A stretch of 14,406 bases of DNA, from the NCBI GenBank assembly GCA_913058555.1, contig CAJXRJ010000103.1, positions 1-14,406 of the forward strand, in the 5' to 3' direction. This DNA is from an uncultured bacterium (lineage in GTDB: Bacteria; Planctomycetota; UBA1135; GCA-002686595). A model generated the notes under the pieces. That model had not been told where the DNA came from, ran no database searches, and was given only the letters and a program-made list of their open reading frames with translations. Positions 1 through 7,140 of this stretch are shown here, in pieces (positions within the stretch are counted from its first letter, which is position 1; each line of letters starts with the position of its first letter). The position numbers were made by a program, and so were the translations under genes.

Positions 1-83
1 GACATCCTCCTGGGCCCTCCATGGGGGCGATCTCCCGCGCCTCGCACCGCTAACCGCACCTGTTACTCCGACTCCGCCGACCC
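1..83 (+). other. recA upstream region, no confident promoter
   Basis: This is the only visible sequence upstream of recA. I see no coding sequence, no clear -35/-10 pair, no Shine-Dalgarno before the recA ATG (the last bases are C-rich), and no obvious SOS operator: neither the E. coli CTGT-N8-ACAG form nor the GAAC-N4-GTTC form is present. A LexA site further upstream, outside the window, cannot be excluded. Confidence 0.4.
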
Positions 84-1331
84 ATGAGCCTCAGCCGATC
101 CAAGAACGCCGCCAAGCCCAAGAACACCAGCCGCACGTCCCCCGAGCGCCGCGGTGAAGCCACAGATGAGGCCAAGAATAAGGCCCTCACCGCCGCCCTC
201 GGCGACATCGAGAAGGCGTATGGCATCGGGTCGATCATGCGCCTTGGCGACAAGAGCGACATGATTCGCAAGATCGAGGGCATCTCCACTGGCTCCATCA
301 ACCTGGACCTTGCCCTGGGCGGCAAGGGAGTGCCCAAGGGGAGGATCGTCGAGATCTACGGCCCGGAGAGTTCCGGCAAGACGACGATGACCCTTCATAT
401 GATCGCCTCGGCCCAGCGTGAGGGTGGTGTCTGTGCCTTCGTCGACGCTGAGCACGCCATGGATCCCACGTACGCCCGCCGACTGGGTGTCAAGCTGGAC
501 GATTTGCTGGTGAGCCAGCCGGACACGGGTGAGCAGGCCCTCGAAATCGTTGAGACCCTCGTGCGTTCGAACGCCGTCGACGTGGTCGTGATCGACTCGG
601 TGGCGGCCCTCGTTCCGCGGGCTGAGATCGAAGGCGAGATGGGGGACAGCTTCGTTGGCCTTCATGCGCGATTGATGAGCCAGGGCCTTCGAAAGCTCAC
701 GGGAGCCATCTCGAAGTCCAACTGCCTGGTGATCTTCATCAACCAGATCCGCGAGAAGATCGGGGTCATGTTCGGCAGCCCTGAGACCACTACCGGCGGT
801 CGTGCCCTCAAGTTCTACTCCTCGGTACGCCTCGATATCCGCCGCATTGGGCAGCTGAAAGACGGGGACAACGTGGTCGGAAACCGGACAAAGGTCACCG
901 TGGTCAAGAACAAGATCGCCCCGCCTTTCCGCAAGGTGGAGTTCGACATCCTGTTCAACCGTGGCGTTTCCCGGGAGGGCGAGCTCCTCGACCTCGGCTT
1001 GAAGGCGGAGATCGTGCTCCGGTCCGGCACCTGGTACTCCATGAAGCACCCAACCGACGGCGAAATCCGCCTTGGCCAGGGCATGGAGCGCAGTCGGCAA
1101 TTCCTCATCGACAACCCCGACCTTGCGGCCGTGATCGACGACGCGGTGCGCATCAAGTTTGCTCCGGAGCCCGACGACTACGAGAAGGCCCAGGCGGCGG
1201 CGCAAGTGGCCGAAGCCGAGGCCCTTGCGGCCGATAAGGGCGCCAAGGGTGGCGCGAAGGGTGATGCGGCCGGGGCGAAGGCCTCCGAAGGCAAATCCAC
1301 GGGCGGCAAAGCACCCGCAGGGAAGGCCTAG
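84..1331 (+). CDS. recA: RecA recombinase
   Basis: Cytoplasmic ATP-dependent DNA strand-exchange protein for homologous recombination; in most bacteria it also triggers LexA cleavage. The 415 aa product shows Walker A GPESSGKT (residues 93-100), the catalytic Glu in DAEH (E123), Walker B VVVID (167-171) and the L2/DNA-binding stretch from NQIREK to GGRALKF (220-244). The family is usually near 350 aa. The excess lies at both ends: about 23 extra Lys/Arg-rich residues before the conserved KNKALTAALG block (31-40), and a low-complexity Ala/Gly/Lys tail (385-415) with seven Lys and only two acidic residues, where E. coli RecA has an acidic tail. The ATG at 84 is the only good in-frame start but has no Shine-Dalgarno. 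alaS follows directly after 227 bp; no recX lies between. The family assignment is certain; effects of the extensions are unknown. Confidence 0.98.
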   Translation: MSLSRSKNAAKPKNTSRTSPERRGEATDEAKNKALTAALGDIEKAYGIGSIMRLGDKSDMIRKIEGISTGSINLDLALGGKGVPKGRIVEIYGPESSGKTTMTLHMIASAQREGGVCAFVDAEHAMDPTYARRLGVKLDDLLVSQPDTGEQALEIVETLVRSNAVDVVVIDSVAALVPRAEIEGEMGDSFVGLHARLMSQGLRKLTGAISKSNCLVIFINQIREKIGVMFGSPETTTGGRALKFYSSVRLDIRRIGQLKDGDNVVGNRTKVTVVKNKIAPPFRKVEFDILFNRGVSREGELLDLGLKAEIVLRSGTWYSMKHPTDGEIRLGQGMERSRQFLIDNPDLAAVIDDAVRIKFAPEPDDYEKAQAAAQVAEAEALAADKGAKGGAKGDAAGAKASEGKSTGGKAPAGKA

Positions 1332-1454
1332 CCCCCCCCGTTCTTGCGAAGTGGCCCCTCGCCGGCGCTTCCGCCCCCACGGATTCCCCGTCCGCGAGTG
1401 TTTCTCGCGCCCGGAGTGGACCGAGAGGCGGTGCGGGCAAGGGGCCTCTTCTCT

Positions 1455-1550
1455 TATCATCTACGCCCGAACGCCCTTTCTTCTCCAGCGCGAACCCGAA
1501 GGACCCTTCGATCCTTGGGCCGCGCAAAGCCCCCGGGACCCCTGGGTCCC
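1455..1550 (+). promoter_or_regulatory. Possible alaS leader: -10-like box and two inverted repeats
   Basis: Within the 227 bp gap between recA and alaS, TATCAT at 1455-1460 matches five of six bases of a sigma-70 -10 box, but no convincing -35 lies 15-19 bp upstream. Downstream are two short G+C-rich inverted repeats: CGAAGG/CCTTCG at 1497-1510, and GGGACCC/GGGTCCC at 1535-1550, the latter ending 8 nt before the alaS ATG. If transcribed, the second could fold as a 6-bp stem with a 4-nt loop beside the start codon. The promoter and hairpin roles are inference; repeats this short can occur by chance in high-GC DNA. Confidence 0.25.
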
Positions 1551-1558
1551 GAGCCGTC

Positions 1559-4282
1559 ATGACCCCTGGCGACGTCCAGAACTTCACCGCCGCGCGTGTC
1601 CGCAAGGAATTCCTGAGCTTCTTCGAGGAGCGCGGCCACCGCATCGTCCCCTCGGCTCCGGTCTTTCCCCAGGACGACCCGACGCTCTTGTTCACGAACG
1701 CGGGCATGAACCAGTTCAAGGATGCCTTCCTTGGGACGGGCACCCGCCCTTACACCCGGGCGGTGGATACACAGAAGTGCATCCGCGTCCAGGGCAAACA
1801 CAACGACCTCGAAGAGGTGGGTCGCGACACCTATCACCACACGTTCTTCGAGATGCTCGGGAACTGGTCGTTTGGTGACTACTTCAAAGAGGACGCGATC
1901 GTCTGGTCATGGACACTTCTGACGGAGGTCTGGGGCCTGCCCAAGGACCGGCTCTGGGTCAGTGTCTTCTCGGGCGATGAGAAGGACGGACTTCCTGCGG
2001 ACGAGGAAGCCGAGCGAATCTGGAAAGAGAAGACCGACATCGACCACTCCCATGTCCTGATGTTCGATCGCACGGACAACTTCTGGGAGATGGGGGAGAC
2101 GGGGCCCTGCGGGCCCTGCACGGAGATCCACATCGACCGTGGTGGACCCGGAACCAACCCCATGGACGGGGCCGATCCGGCGATTGGAGTCAACGCCGGG
2201 AACGAGCGTTTCATCGAGCTGTGGAACAACGTGTTCATGCAGTTCAACCGCCAGGACGACGGCAGCCTGGTGGAGCTTCCCGCCAAGCACGTCGACACAG
2301 GCATGGGCTTCGAACGCGTCTTGGCAGTGTTGCAGGGCAAGTCCTCGAACTACGACACGGACCTCTTCCAGCCCATCTTCCGAGCCATCGAACGATTGAC
2401 GGGTGAGACCTACGAGGGCACGCCGGACGGCGACAAGGACGTGGCCTTCCGGGTTTGCGCGGATCACGTGCGTGCCTTCACCGCGGCCGTGGCGGATGGC
2501 GTGACGCCCTCCAACGAAGGGCGTGGATACGTGCTTCGGCGGCTCGTGCGACGGGCCAGCCGGTACGGCCTGCAGCACCTCGGCGCGAAGGAGCCATTCC
2601 TGCACGAGGTGGTCCCCGTCGTGGTCGACGTCCTCGGGGACGCTTTCCCCGAGATGCAGACGCGCCAGGAGCACGTGCAACTGGTGATGAAGACCGAGGA
2701 GGAGTCGTTCCGCAAAACGCTCGATCGAGGCCTCGTGCAGTTCGAGAAGTTGGCCAAGGCCACCTCCGGAAAGATCATCGACGGCAAGGAAGCCTACGAG
2801 CTCTACGCGACCTACGGATTTCCCCAGGACCTTGTCGAGCTCATGGCCCGCGAAGGCGGGCTTTCGGTGGATACCGAAGGGTGGGAGGCCGCTCGCAAGG
2901 CCCACAGTGAAGTCAGTAAGAGCGAGGGGAGCTTCAAGCAGATCCTCAGCGCGGAGGAGCTCAGTGGCCTGACAAGCACCGAGACGGTCTATCACGACGA
3001 CGCGGGCGGTTGTGCAAGCTGCGAGGCCAAGGTCCTGCGGTTCTTTGCGGCGAAGAGCGACCGGCCCGCGAGGCTAGTGCTCGACCGCACCGCCTTCTAC
3101 GCGGAGGCCGGCGGCCAGGTGGGGGATCTCGGCAGCATCGAAGCCCAGGACGGCACCTTCCGTTTCGAAGTCTCTGACACGAAGAAGATCGGGGACGTGC
3201 ACGTGCACATCGGGACCGTGGACGGCGACCCCAAGGAAGGCCAAGGGGCTCTCTGCCTCGTGGACGCCGAGCGGCGAACGGCCATTCGTGCGAACCACAC
3301 CGCGACGCACTTGCTCCACCAGGCCCTCCGTGACGAGCTTGGGGACCATGTCGCTCAGGCGGGCTCCTACGTGGGGCCGGATCGCCTGCGATTTGACATC
3401 AGCCATCCTTCGCAGGTGACCGACGCCGAGATCCTCGAGGTCGAAAACGCGGTCAACGCGCGTATCGCGCGGAACACCGCGGTGGACACCTCAGTGGAGA
3501 CACCGGCCGAAGCCAAGTCGCGGGGAGCCATGGCGCTCTTCGGAGAGAAGTACGGCGATGAGGTTCGTGTGGTCTCGATCGACGACGACAATGGGGATCG
3601 TCGCCCCTGGTCGCTCGAACTTTGTGGCGGCACTCACGTGGAGCGTACCGGCGATATCGGTCCCTTTGTGATCGCCTCTGAGCGCGCGGTGGCGGCCGGC
3701 GTCCGCCGGATCGAGGCGCTTACCCATAGGGGAGCTGTGGCCGCGTTCCAGGACCAGCGACGACTCCTGAAGGAGCTGGCATCCCAGCTCAAGACCGCTC
3801 CCGAAGAACTTCCGGGCCGGATCCAGCAGCTCCAGAAGCAGGTCAAGGACGCCAAGAAGCAGAAGAAATCTGCCGCTGGCGATCAGGTGACGGAGGCCTT
3901 CAAGGTCGCCAAGTCAGAGCTCGAGGCCCGCGGCGGAGTGGTGGCAGGGGCCATGGACTTCCCAGGCCTCGATCGGGAGGCCATTCGTCAGCTTGGCGAT
4001 CGACTCAAGGGGGCCGAGGCCGACCTTGGAATCGTGCTGTTTGGCCGCGGAAAGCCGGGCGACGACAGCAGCGGGGTGCCGTTTGTGGCGCTTTGCCAGG
4101 GTGCAGCCCTCGACAAGGGCCTGAAGGCTGGACAAATGGCCCAGACGGTGAAGGGCCTGCTCGGAGGCGGCGGCGGAGGCCGCCCGGATTCCGCCCAGGG
4201 CCAGGGGGAGCGCGCCGACGCCATTCCAGCCGCGATCCAGGCCCTCTCCGAGCACTTCAGCCACGAACTTCGCGTGGGTTGA
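1559..4282 (+). CDS. alaS: Alanyl-tRNA synthetase
   Basis: Class II aminoacyl-tRNA synthetase that charges tRNA-Ala and edits mischarged Ser/Gly in the cytoplasm. At 907 aa it is full length (E. coli 876). The N-terminal catalytic domain carries TNAGMNQFKD (46-55), GKHNDLEEVG (79-88) and HTFFEMLGNWSFGDYF (94-109). The editing domain has both zinc-binding pairs: H580-x3-H584 in NHTATHLLH, and C689-x3-H693 in CGGTH. A Lys/Gln-rich segment likely to form a coiled coil follows (about 735-780), then the C-terminal domain with the family's Gly run and RPDSAQ. Nothing essential is missing. A small CASC pair just before the editing domain is not a site I recognise. The start is set by the alignment of VRKEFLSFFEERGH with other AlaRS N termini; no Shine-Dalgarno precedes it. 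The gene may be co-transcribed with recA or use its own promoter. Confidence 0.98.
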   Translation: MTPGDVQNFTAARVRKEFLSFFEERGHRIVPSAPVFPQDDPTLLFTNAGMNQFKDAFLGTGTRPYTRAVDTQKCIRVQGKHNDLEEVGRDTYHHTFFEMLGNWSFGDYFKEDAIVWSWTLLTEVWGLPKDRLWVSVFSGDEKDGLPADEEAERIWKEKTDIDHSHVLMFDRTDNFWEMGETGPCGPCTEIHIDRGGPGTNPMDGADPAIGVNAGNERFIELWNNVFMQFNRQDDGSLVELPAKHVDTGMGFERVLAVLQGKSSNYDTDLFQPIFRAIERLTGETYEGTPDGDKDVAFRVCADHVRAFTAAVADGVTPSNEGRGYVLRRLVRRASRYGLQHLGAKEPFLHEVVPVVVDVLGDAFPEMQTRQEHVQLVMKTEEESFRKTLDRGLVQFEKLAKATSGKIIDGKEAYELYATYGFPQDLVELMAREGGLSVDTEGWEAARKAHSEVSKSEGSFKQILSAEELSGLTSTETVYHDDAGGCASCEAKVLRFFAAKSDRPARLVLDRTAFYAEAGGQVGDLGSIEAQDGTFRFEVSDTKKIGDVHVHIGTVDGDPKEGQGALCLVDAERRTAIRANHTATHLLHQALRDELGDHVAQAGSYVGPDRLRFDISHPSQVTDAEILEVENAVNARIARNTAVDTSVETPAEAKSRGAMALFGEKYGDEVRVVSIDDDNGDRRPWSLELCGGTHVERTGDIGPFVIASERAVAAGVRRIEALTHRGAVAAFQDQRRLLKELASQLKTAPEELPGRIQQLQKQVKDAKKQKKSAAGDQVTEAFKVAKSELEARGGVVAGAMDFPGLDREAIRQLGDRLKGAEADLGIVLFGRGKPGDDSSGVPFVALCQGAALDKGLKAGQMAQTVKGLLGGGGGGRPDSAQGQGERADAIPAAIQALSEHFSHELRVG

Positions 4283-4526
4283 GACCCTTCTCTGCCCCCC
4301 CTGGGCCCCTGATCCCCTGCGAATTTCTGTTCCACCTGGGATTTTGAGGCCTTCCCGGGGGGGCGAGTCGGTAATCTCTTCGGCTCAAATCCGGGGCCGC
4401 ATGCACCGGGTCTCGGCCCGTCCGCCGAGCACAACCGAACACGACCCCAGACGCGGGATCAGGCCCTCCCGGGTGCCCCAATGGCACTCGCACCTGGGCC
4501 CGCTCCCTAGAACACCAAGACTCCCC
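4283..4526 (+). other. alaS-rpmF gap with one weak hairpin
   Basis: 244 bp without a supportable gene. An open frame extends upstream of rpmF to 4344, but its translation is not L32-like. The clearest structure is a 7-bp imperfect hairpin, GGGTGCC (4471-4477) with GGCACTC (4483-4489), loop CCAAT, one G-U pair, ending 37 nt before the rpmF ATG. No T-tract follows it, so it does not look like a terminator. I see no confident promoter, although conserved gene order suggests that the rpmF-plsX-fab transcript could begin here. Confidence 0.3.
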
Positions 4527-4736
4527 ATGGCACATCCCAAGCGCCGGACCTCCAAGTCCGCCAAGAACAAGCGCCGGTCGCACCTCTCGCTTCCGGTTCC
4601 TCCCATCGCCCGCTGCCCGCGCTCAGGTGTCCTGACCCGCTCGCACCGCATGAGCGAGGACGCCACGCATTACGCCTTCGAGAAGGGCGGCACCAAGGGC
4701 CGCGTTGTCTTCGAGAAGGACGACACGGACTTCTGA
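4527..4736 (+). CDS. rpmF: 50S ribosomal protein L32 (bL32), Cys-poor form
   Basis: Small basic protein of the large ribosomal subunit. The 69 aa product opens MAHPKRRTSKSAKNKRRSH, the standard L32 start (MAxPKxKxSxxKxxxRRSH), which fixes the ATG at 4527; the longer upstream frame is not L32-like. Many L32 proteins carry a four-cysteine zinc ribbon after the basic start. Here only C30 (CPRSG) remains; the other three expected positions are not Cys, so this is a zinc-independent type, as in E. coli. The C-terminal third is acidic (FEKDDTDF). No Shine-Dalgarno is visible; the leader reads CTCCCC. rpmF is the usual first gene of the plsX-fab cluster in many bacteria, and plsX starts 98 bp downstream. 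Confidence 0.95.
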   Translation: MAHPKRRTSKSAKNKRRSHLSLPVPPIARCPRSGVLTRSHRMSEDATHYAFEKGGTKGRVVFEKDDTDF

Positions 4737-4756
4737 TCGAAGGGGTCCTGCTCAGG

Positions 4757-4825
4757 AGCACGTGCGGTCCACGCACGTGCTGTGCGACCCTGTTCTCGCG
4801 CTTTCGCCCAGCCCCTGGCTGGGCG
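4757..4825 (+). promoter_or_regulatory. Two strong consecutive hairpins between rpmF and plsX
   Basis: Two perfect 9-bp inverted repeats fill most of the 98 bp gap. The first has arms AGCACGTGC (4757-4765) and GCACGTGCT (4773-4781) around a 7-nt loop. Because GCACGTGC is itself palindromic, the element is also a direct duplication of an 8-bp palindrome (4758-4765 and 4773-4780, 15 bp apart). The second has arms CGCCCAGCC (4805-4813) and GGCTGGGCG (4817-4825) around CCT and ends 9 nt before the plsX ATG, leaving no Shine-Dalgarno. No long T-run follows either one. They could be an attenuator or terminator of rpmF, an RNA processing site, or (first element) a double operator for a dimeric regulator. 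The structure is seen; the role is inferred. Confidence 0.5.
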
Positions 4826-4834
4826 TGATTCTTC

Positions 4835-5839
4835 ATGGATGCATCCAAGCGAATCGCACTCGATGTGATGGGGGGCGACAACGCCCCTGACTGCAACCTG
4901 GACGGGGCGCTTGCCGCCGTGCGGGCCGGGGTACCGGCCGAACGTCTCCTGCTGGTCGGCGACGAAAAGACCATCCGCGCCGGCCTTGAGAGCCGCGGCG
5001 CGAGCGTGGGGGAGGCCCCAGGTAGCTTCGCGATCCTCCATGCCCCCGACGTGATCGGGATGGAGGAGAAGCCCGGGGTCGCGCTCCGTGCGAAGCCGAT
5101 GTCTTCGATTTCCGTGGCCACCGGCGCCGTGAAGCAAGGCGCGGCGGGCGCCCATGTCAGCATGGGCAACACCGGGGCCGTCGTCGGGGCGGCCACGGTG
5201 GGGCTGAAGACGCTTGAGGGCGTCCGGCGACCGGGCATCGCCGTGACGATCGAATTCACCGGTCGTCCGGTGACCGTGCTCGATATGGGCGCCAACGTCG
5301 TCCCGAAGCCGGAGCATCTTCTCCAGTACGGGCACATGGGCGCGGTGTTCACCCGCGACGTCCTGAAGAGCGAGAGCCCCCGCGTGGGCTTGCTCAACAT
5401 TGGCGAAGAGGAATCCAAAGGCACAGACCTTCTACGTGAGGCCCACGCCCTGCTCTCCGGGTCCGACCTGGATTTCGTCGGGAACGTCGAAAGTGGCGAC
5501 CTGTTCAAAGGGGGCTGCGACGTGGTCGTGACCGACGGATTCACGGGCAACGTGGTCCTGAAGCTCATGGAGGGCTTCGCCGGGTTCATGATGAAGCTCG
5601 TCATGGACCAGCTGAAAGCCCACGGAGCTCAGTGGGGGCCAGAGGCGCTCGCGAGCATTCATAAGCAGGTTGACTATTCGGAGTACGGCGGCGCCTTGCT
5701 CCTGGGCGTCAACGGAATCGTGGTCATCGGTCACGGTCGTTCGGACCCCACTGCCGTCTCGAACGCCATTGACCTCGCGGCTCGTGCCCTCGACGCCGAT
5801 GTGAACGGGCACATTGTGGTCGGCCTCGCCGGCCGGTGA
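4835..5839 (+). CDS. plsX: Phosphate acyltransferase PlsX
   Basis: Converts acyl-ACP and phosphate to acyl-phosphate, the donor used by PlsY for the first acylation of glycerol-3-phosphate; it joins the fatty-acid pool to phospholipid synthesis and is peripherally membrane-associated in other bacteria. The 334 aa protein has the usual family length and its hallmarks: N-terminal DVMGGDNAP (residues 10-18), MGNTGA, LLNIGEEESKG, TDGFTGNVVLKLMEG and YGGALLLGVNG with IGHGRS near the C terminus. The ATG at 4835 puts MGGD at the normal distance from the N terminus. No Shine-Dalgarno precedes it; instead a hairpin ends 9 nt upstream. It sits between rpmF and fabH, the textbook position. No anomalies are seen. 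Confidence 0.97.
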   Translation: MDASKRIALDVMGGDNAPDCNLDGALAAVRAGVPAERLLLVGDEKTIRAGLESRGASVGEAPGSFAILHAPDVIGMEEKPGVALRAKPMSSISVATGAVKQGAAGAHVSMGNTGAVVGAATVGLKTLEGVRRPGIAVTIEFTGRPVTVLDMGANVVPKPEHLLQYGHMGAVFTRDVLKSESPRVGLLNIGEEESKGTDLLREAHALLSGSDLDFVGNVESGDLFKGGCDVVVTDGFTGNVVLKLMEGFAGFMMKLVMDQLKAHGAQWGPEALASIHKQVDYSEYGGALLLGVNGIVVIGHGRSDPTAVSNAIDLAARALDADVNGHIVVGLAGR

Positions 5840-5842
5840 GCA

Positions 5843-5862
5843 GGCCGCGGGGCCCCGTGGCC
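5843..5862 (+). terminator. G+C-rich palindrome just after plsX, possible weak terminator
   Basis: Four bases after the plsX stop, GGCCGCGGGG is followed at once by CCCCGTGGCC. The arms are fully complementary if one G-U pair is allowed, giving a 20-bp palindrome with no built-in loop (in RNA the middle bases would form one). There is no T-tract, only a C-rich stretch, so Rho-independent termination is uncertain. It may stabilise the plsX 3' end or be chance in this high-GC DNA. Confidence 0.25.
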
Positions 5863-5959
5863 TTCGGCCCCCATCCAGCCCCCTGAGCCCTCGACACATC
5901 GCTTCGCCGCGCCGATAGGGCTGAAATTTGTCGGTCCACAAGGCGAAGAATCGGGCGGG

Positions 5960-6001
5960 CTCGCCGCTGGCGAGTTGAACCACGGTCGCAGATGGGCGAC
6001 C
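5960..6001 (+). other. Two short hairpins in the fabH leader
   Basis: In the 231 bp plsX-fabH gap, two simple inverted repeats lie close together: CTCGCC (5960-5965) with GGCGAG (5969-5974), and GGTCGC (5984-5989) with GCGACC (5996-6001). They end 69 nt before the fabH ATG. They match no riboswitch or operator that I recognise, and 6-bp repeats are not rare in such DNA. No confident promoter is visible in the gap. Confidence 0.2.
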
Positions 6002-6070
6002 ATGGGCCACCCTCGGCGCGATCCTCCCGCCGGATTGTCGCTTCTCTCACCTCTCAGAATCCCTCACCCC

Positions 6071-7060
6071 ATGACGAGCATCGTTCGCGTAGGAATCGCA
6101 GGAACTGGCCACGCCGTTCCGCCGCGTGTGGTCACCAACGACGACCTGGCTCGCATCGTAGATACGAGCGACGAGTGGATTACCCAGCGCACGGGCATCC
6201 GCGAGCGGCGTTACGTCGACGAGGGCACGAACTGCAGCCATCTTTGCGAGGAGGCCGCCCGCAAGGCGCTGGACGATGCCGGGCTGGAGCCAAAGGACAT
6301 CGACCTGATCGTCACCGGGTCCCTGACCCAGGATCATCTGATGCCCTCGATCTCGACCCTGGTGCAGACGCGCCTGGGTTGCGAGAACGCCGGGGCCTTC
6401 GACGTGCTGGCGGCCTGCACGGGATTCCTCACCGCACTCCACACGGCGGAGGCGTTTGTGCGCGCGGGCCGCGCGAAGAACGTCCTCGCCATCGGTGGCG
6501 AGACGCTCTCGCGGTACCTGGACATGTCCGACCGGGCGTCGTGCATTCTCTTTGGGGATGGTGCTGGGGCCGCGGTGATTCGCCCTCTGGAGGATGCGAA
6601 GGGCGGAGAGATCCTTTCCCAAAACCTCGGGGCGGACGGTTCGGGCTACGAGTTCATTCACATCCCCGAGGGGGGAGCGGCGCGCCCGCACAACCACCCC
6701 GACTACGACAGCTCGAATCAGTTCATTCGGGTCCGTGGCCGCGAGGTCTATCGCTTCGCCGTCACCAAGATGACCGAGCTCATTCGCGAGGCCGCCGAGA
6801 GCGTGTCGGGCGAGGAAGTGAAGCTCGTGGTTCCTCACCAGGTCAACCTGCGCATCATCGAGGCTGCCCGCGAACGCCTCGACTGGCCGATGGAGAAGTT
6901 CTTCGTGAACATTCAGAAGTACGGCAACACCTCCGCAGCCAGTGTCCCGATCGCCCTCGATGAAGCGGCCCGCGAGGGGCGCATCGAGCGTGGCGATCTC
7001 GTCGTGCTCGTCGCCTTCGGCGCAGGGCTCACCTGGGGCTCGACGCTCATTCGCTGGTAA
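6071..7060 (+). CDS. fabH: Beta-ketoacyl-ACP synthase III (FabH)
   Basis: Starts each round of type II fatty-acid synthesis by condensing a short acyl-CoA primer with malonyl-ACP. With the start at 6071 the product is 329 aa, normal for FabH. The catalytic triad is intact: C116 in AACTGF, H256 in PHQVN, N286 in YGNTSAAS. The N-terminal motif TSDEWITQRTGIRERR (residues 32-47) and C-terminal FGAGLTWGS are typical. The open frame reaches upstream to 5975, but those 32 extra residues (Arg/Pro-rich) do not fit the family, whereas MTSIVRVGIAGTG begins exactly where FabH proteins begin. The start follows CCCTCACCCC, with no Shine-Dalgarno. Primer preference (acetyl versus branched) cannot be read from the sequence alone. 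Confidence 0.97.
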   Translation: MTSIVRVGIAGTGHAVPPRVVTNDDLARIVDTSDEWITQRTGIRERRYVDEGTNCSHLCEEAARKALDDAGLEPKDIDLIVTGSLTQDHLMPSISTLVQTRLGCENAGAFDVLAACTGFLTALHTAEAFVRAGRAKNVLAIGGETLSRYLDMSDRASCILFGDGAGAAVIRPLEDAKGGEILSQNLGADGSGYEFIHIPEGGAARPHNHPDYDSSNQFIRVRGREVYRFAVTKMTELIREAAESVSGEEVKLVVPHQVNLRIIEAARERLDWPMEKFFVNIQKYGNTSAASVPIALDEAAREGRIERGDLVVLVAFGAGLTWGSTLIRW

Positions 7061-7140
7061 CCGCCGGGGCTCCCCGTAGCCGGTGCTCGCTTTTCGACTC
7101 TCCTCTCCCACCTGATACTCGACGCTGTCCGGTCCAAGTC

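Noticed and set aside
1..83. LexA/SOS box upstream of recA
   Set aside because: Neither the E. coli nor the B. subtilis type operator is present in the 83 visible bases.
63..1460. 465-codon open frame antisense to recA
   Set aside because: Shadow of high-GC codon usage opposite a certain RecA gene; no recognisable domain or separate start signal.
1907..2995. 362-codon antisense frame inside alaS
   Set aside because: Opposite the conserved AlaRS catalytic core; composition is typical of a reverse-frame shadow.
4344..4526. 60-codon N-terminal extension of the rpmF frame
   Set aside because: L32 begins at MAHPKRR; the upstream residues do not resemble any L32.
5975..6070. N-terminal extension of FabH from an upstream ATG
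   Set aside because: Arg/Pro-rich residues outside the family fold; ATG 6071 gives a normal FabH start.
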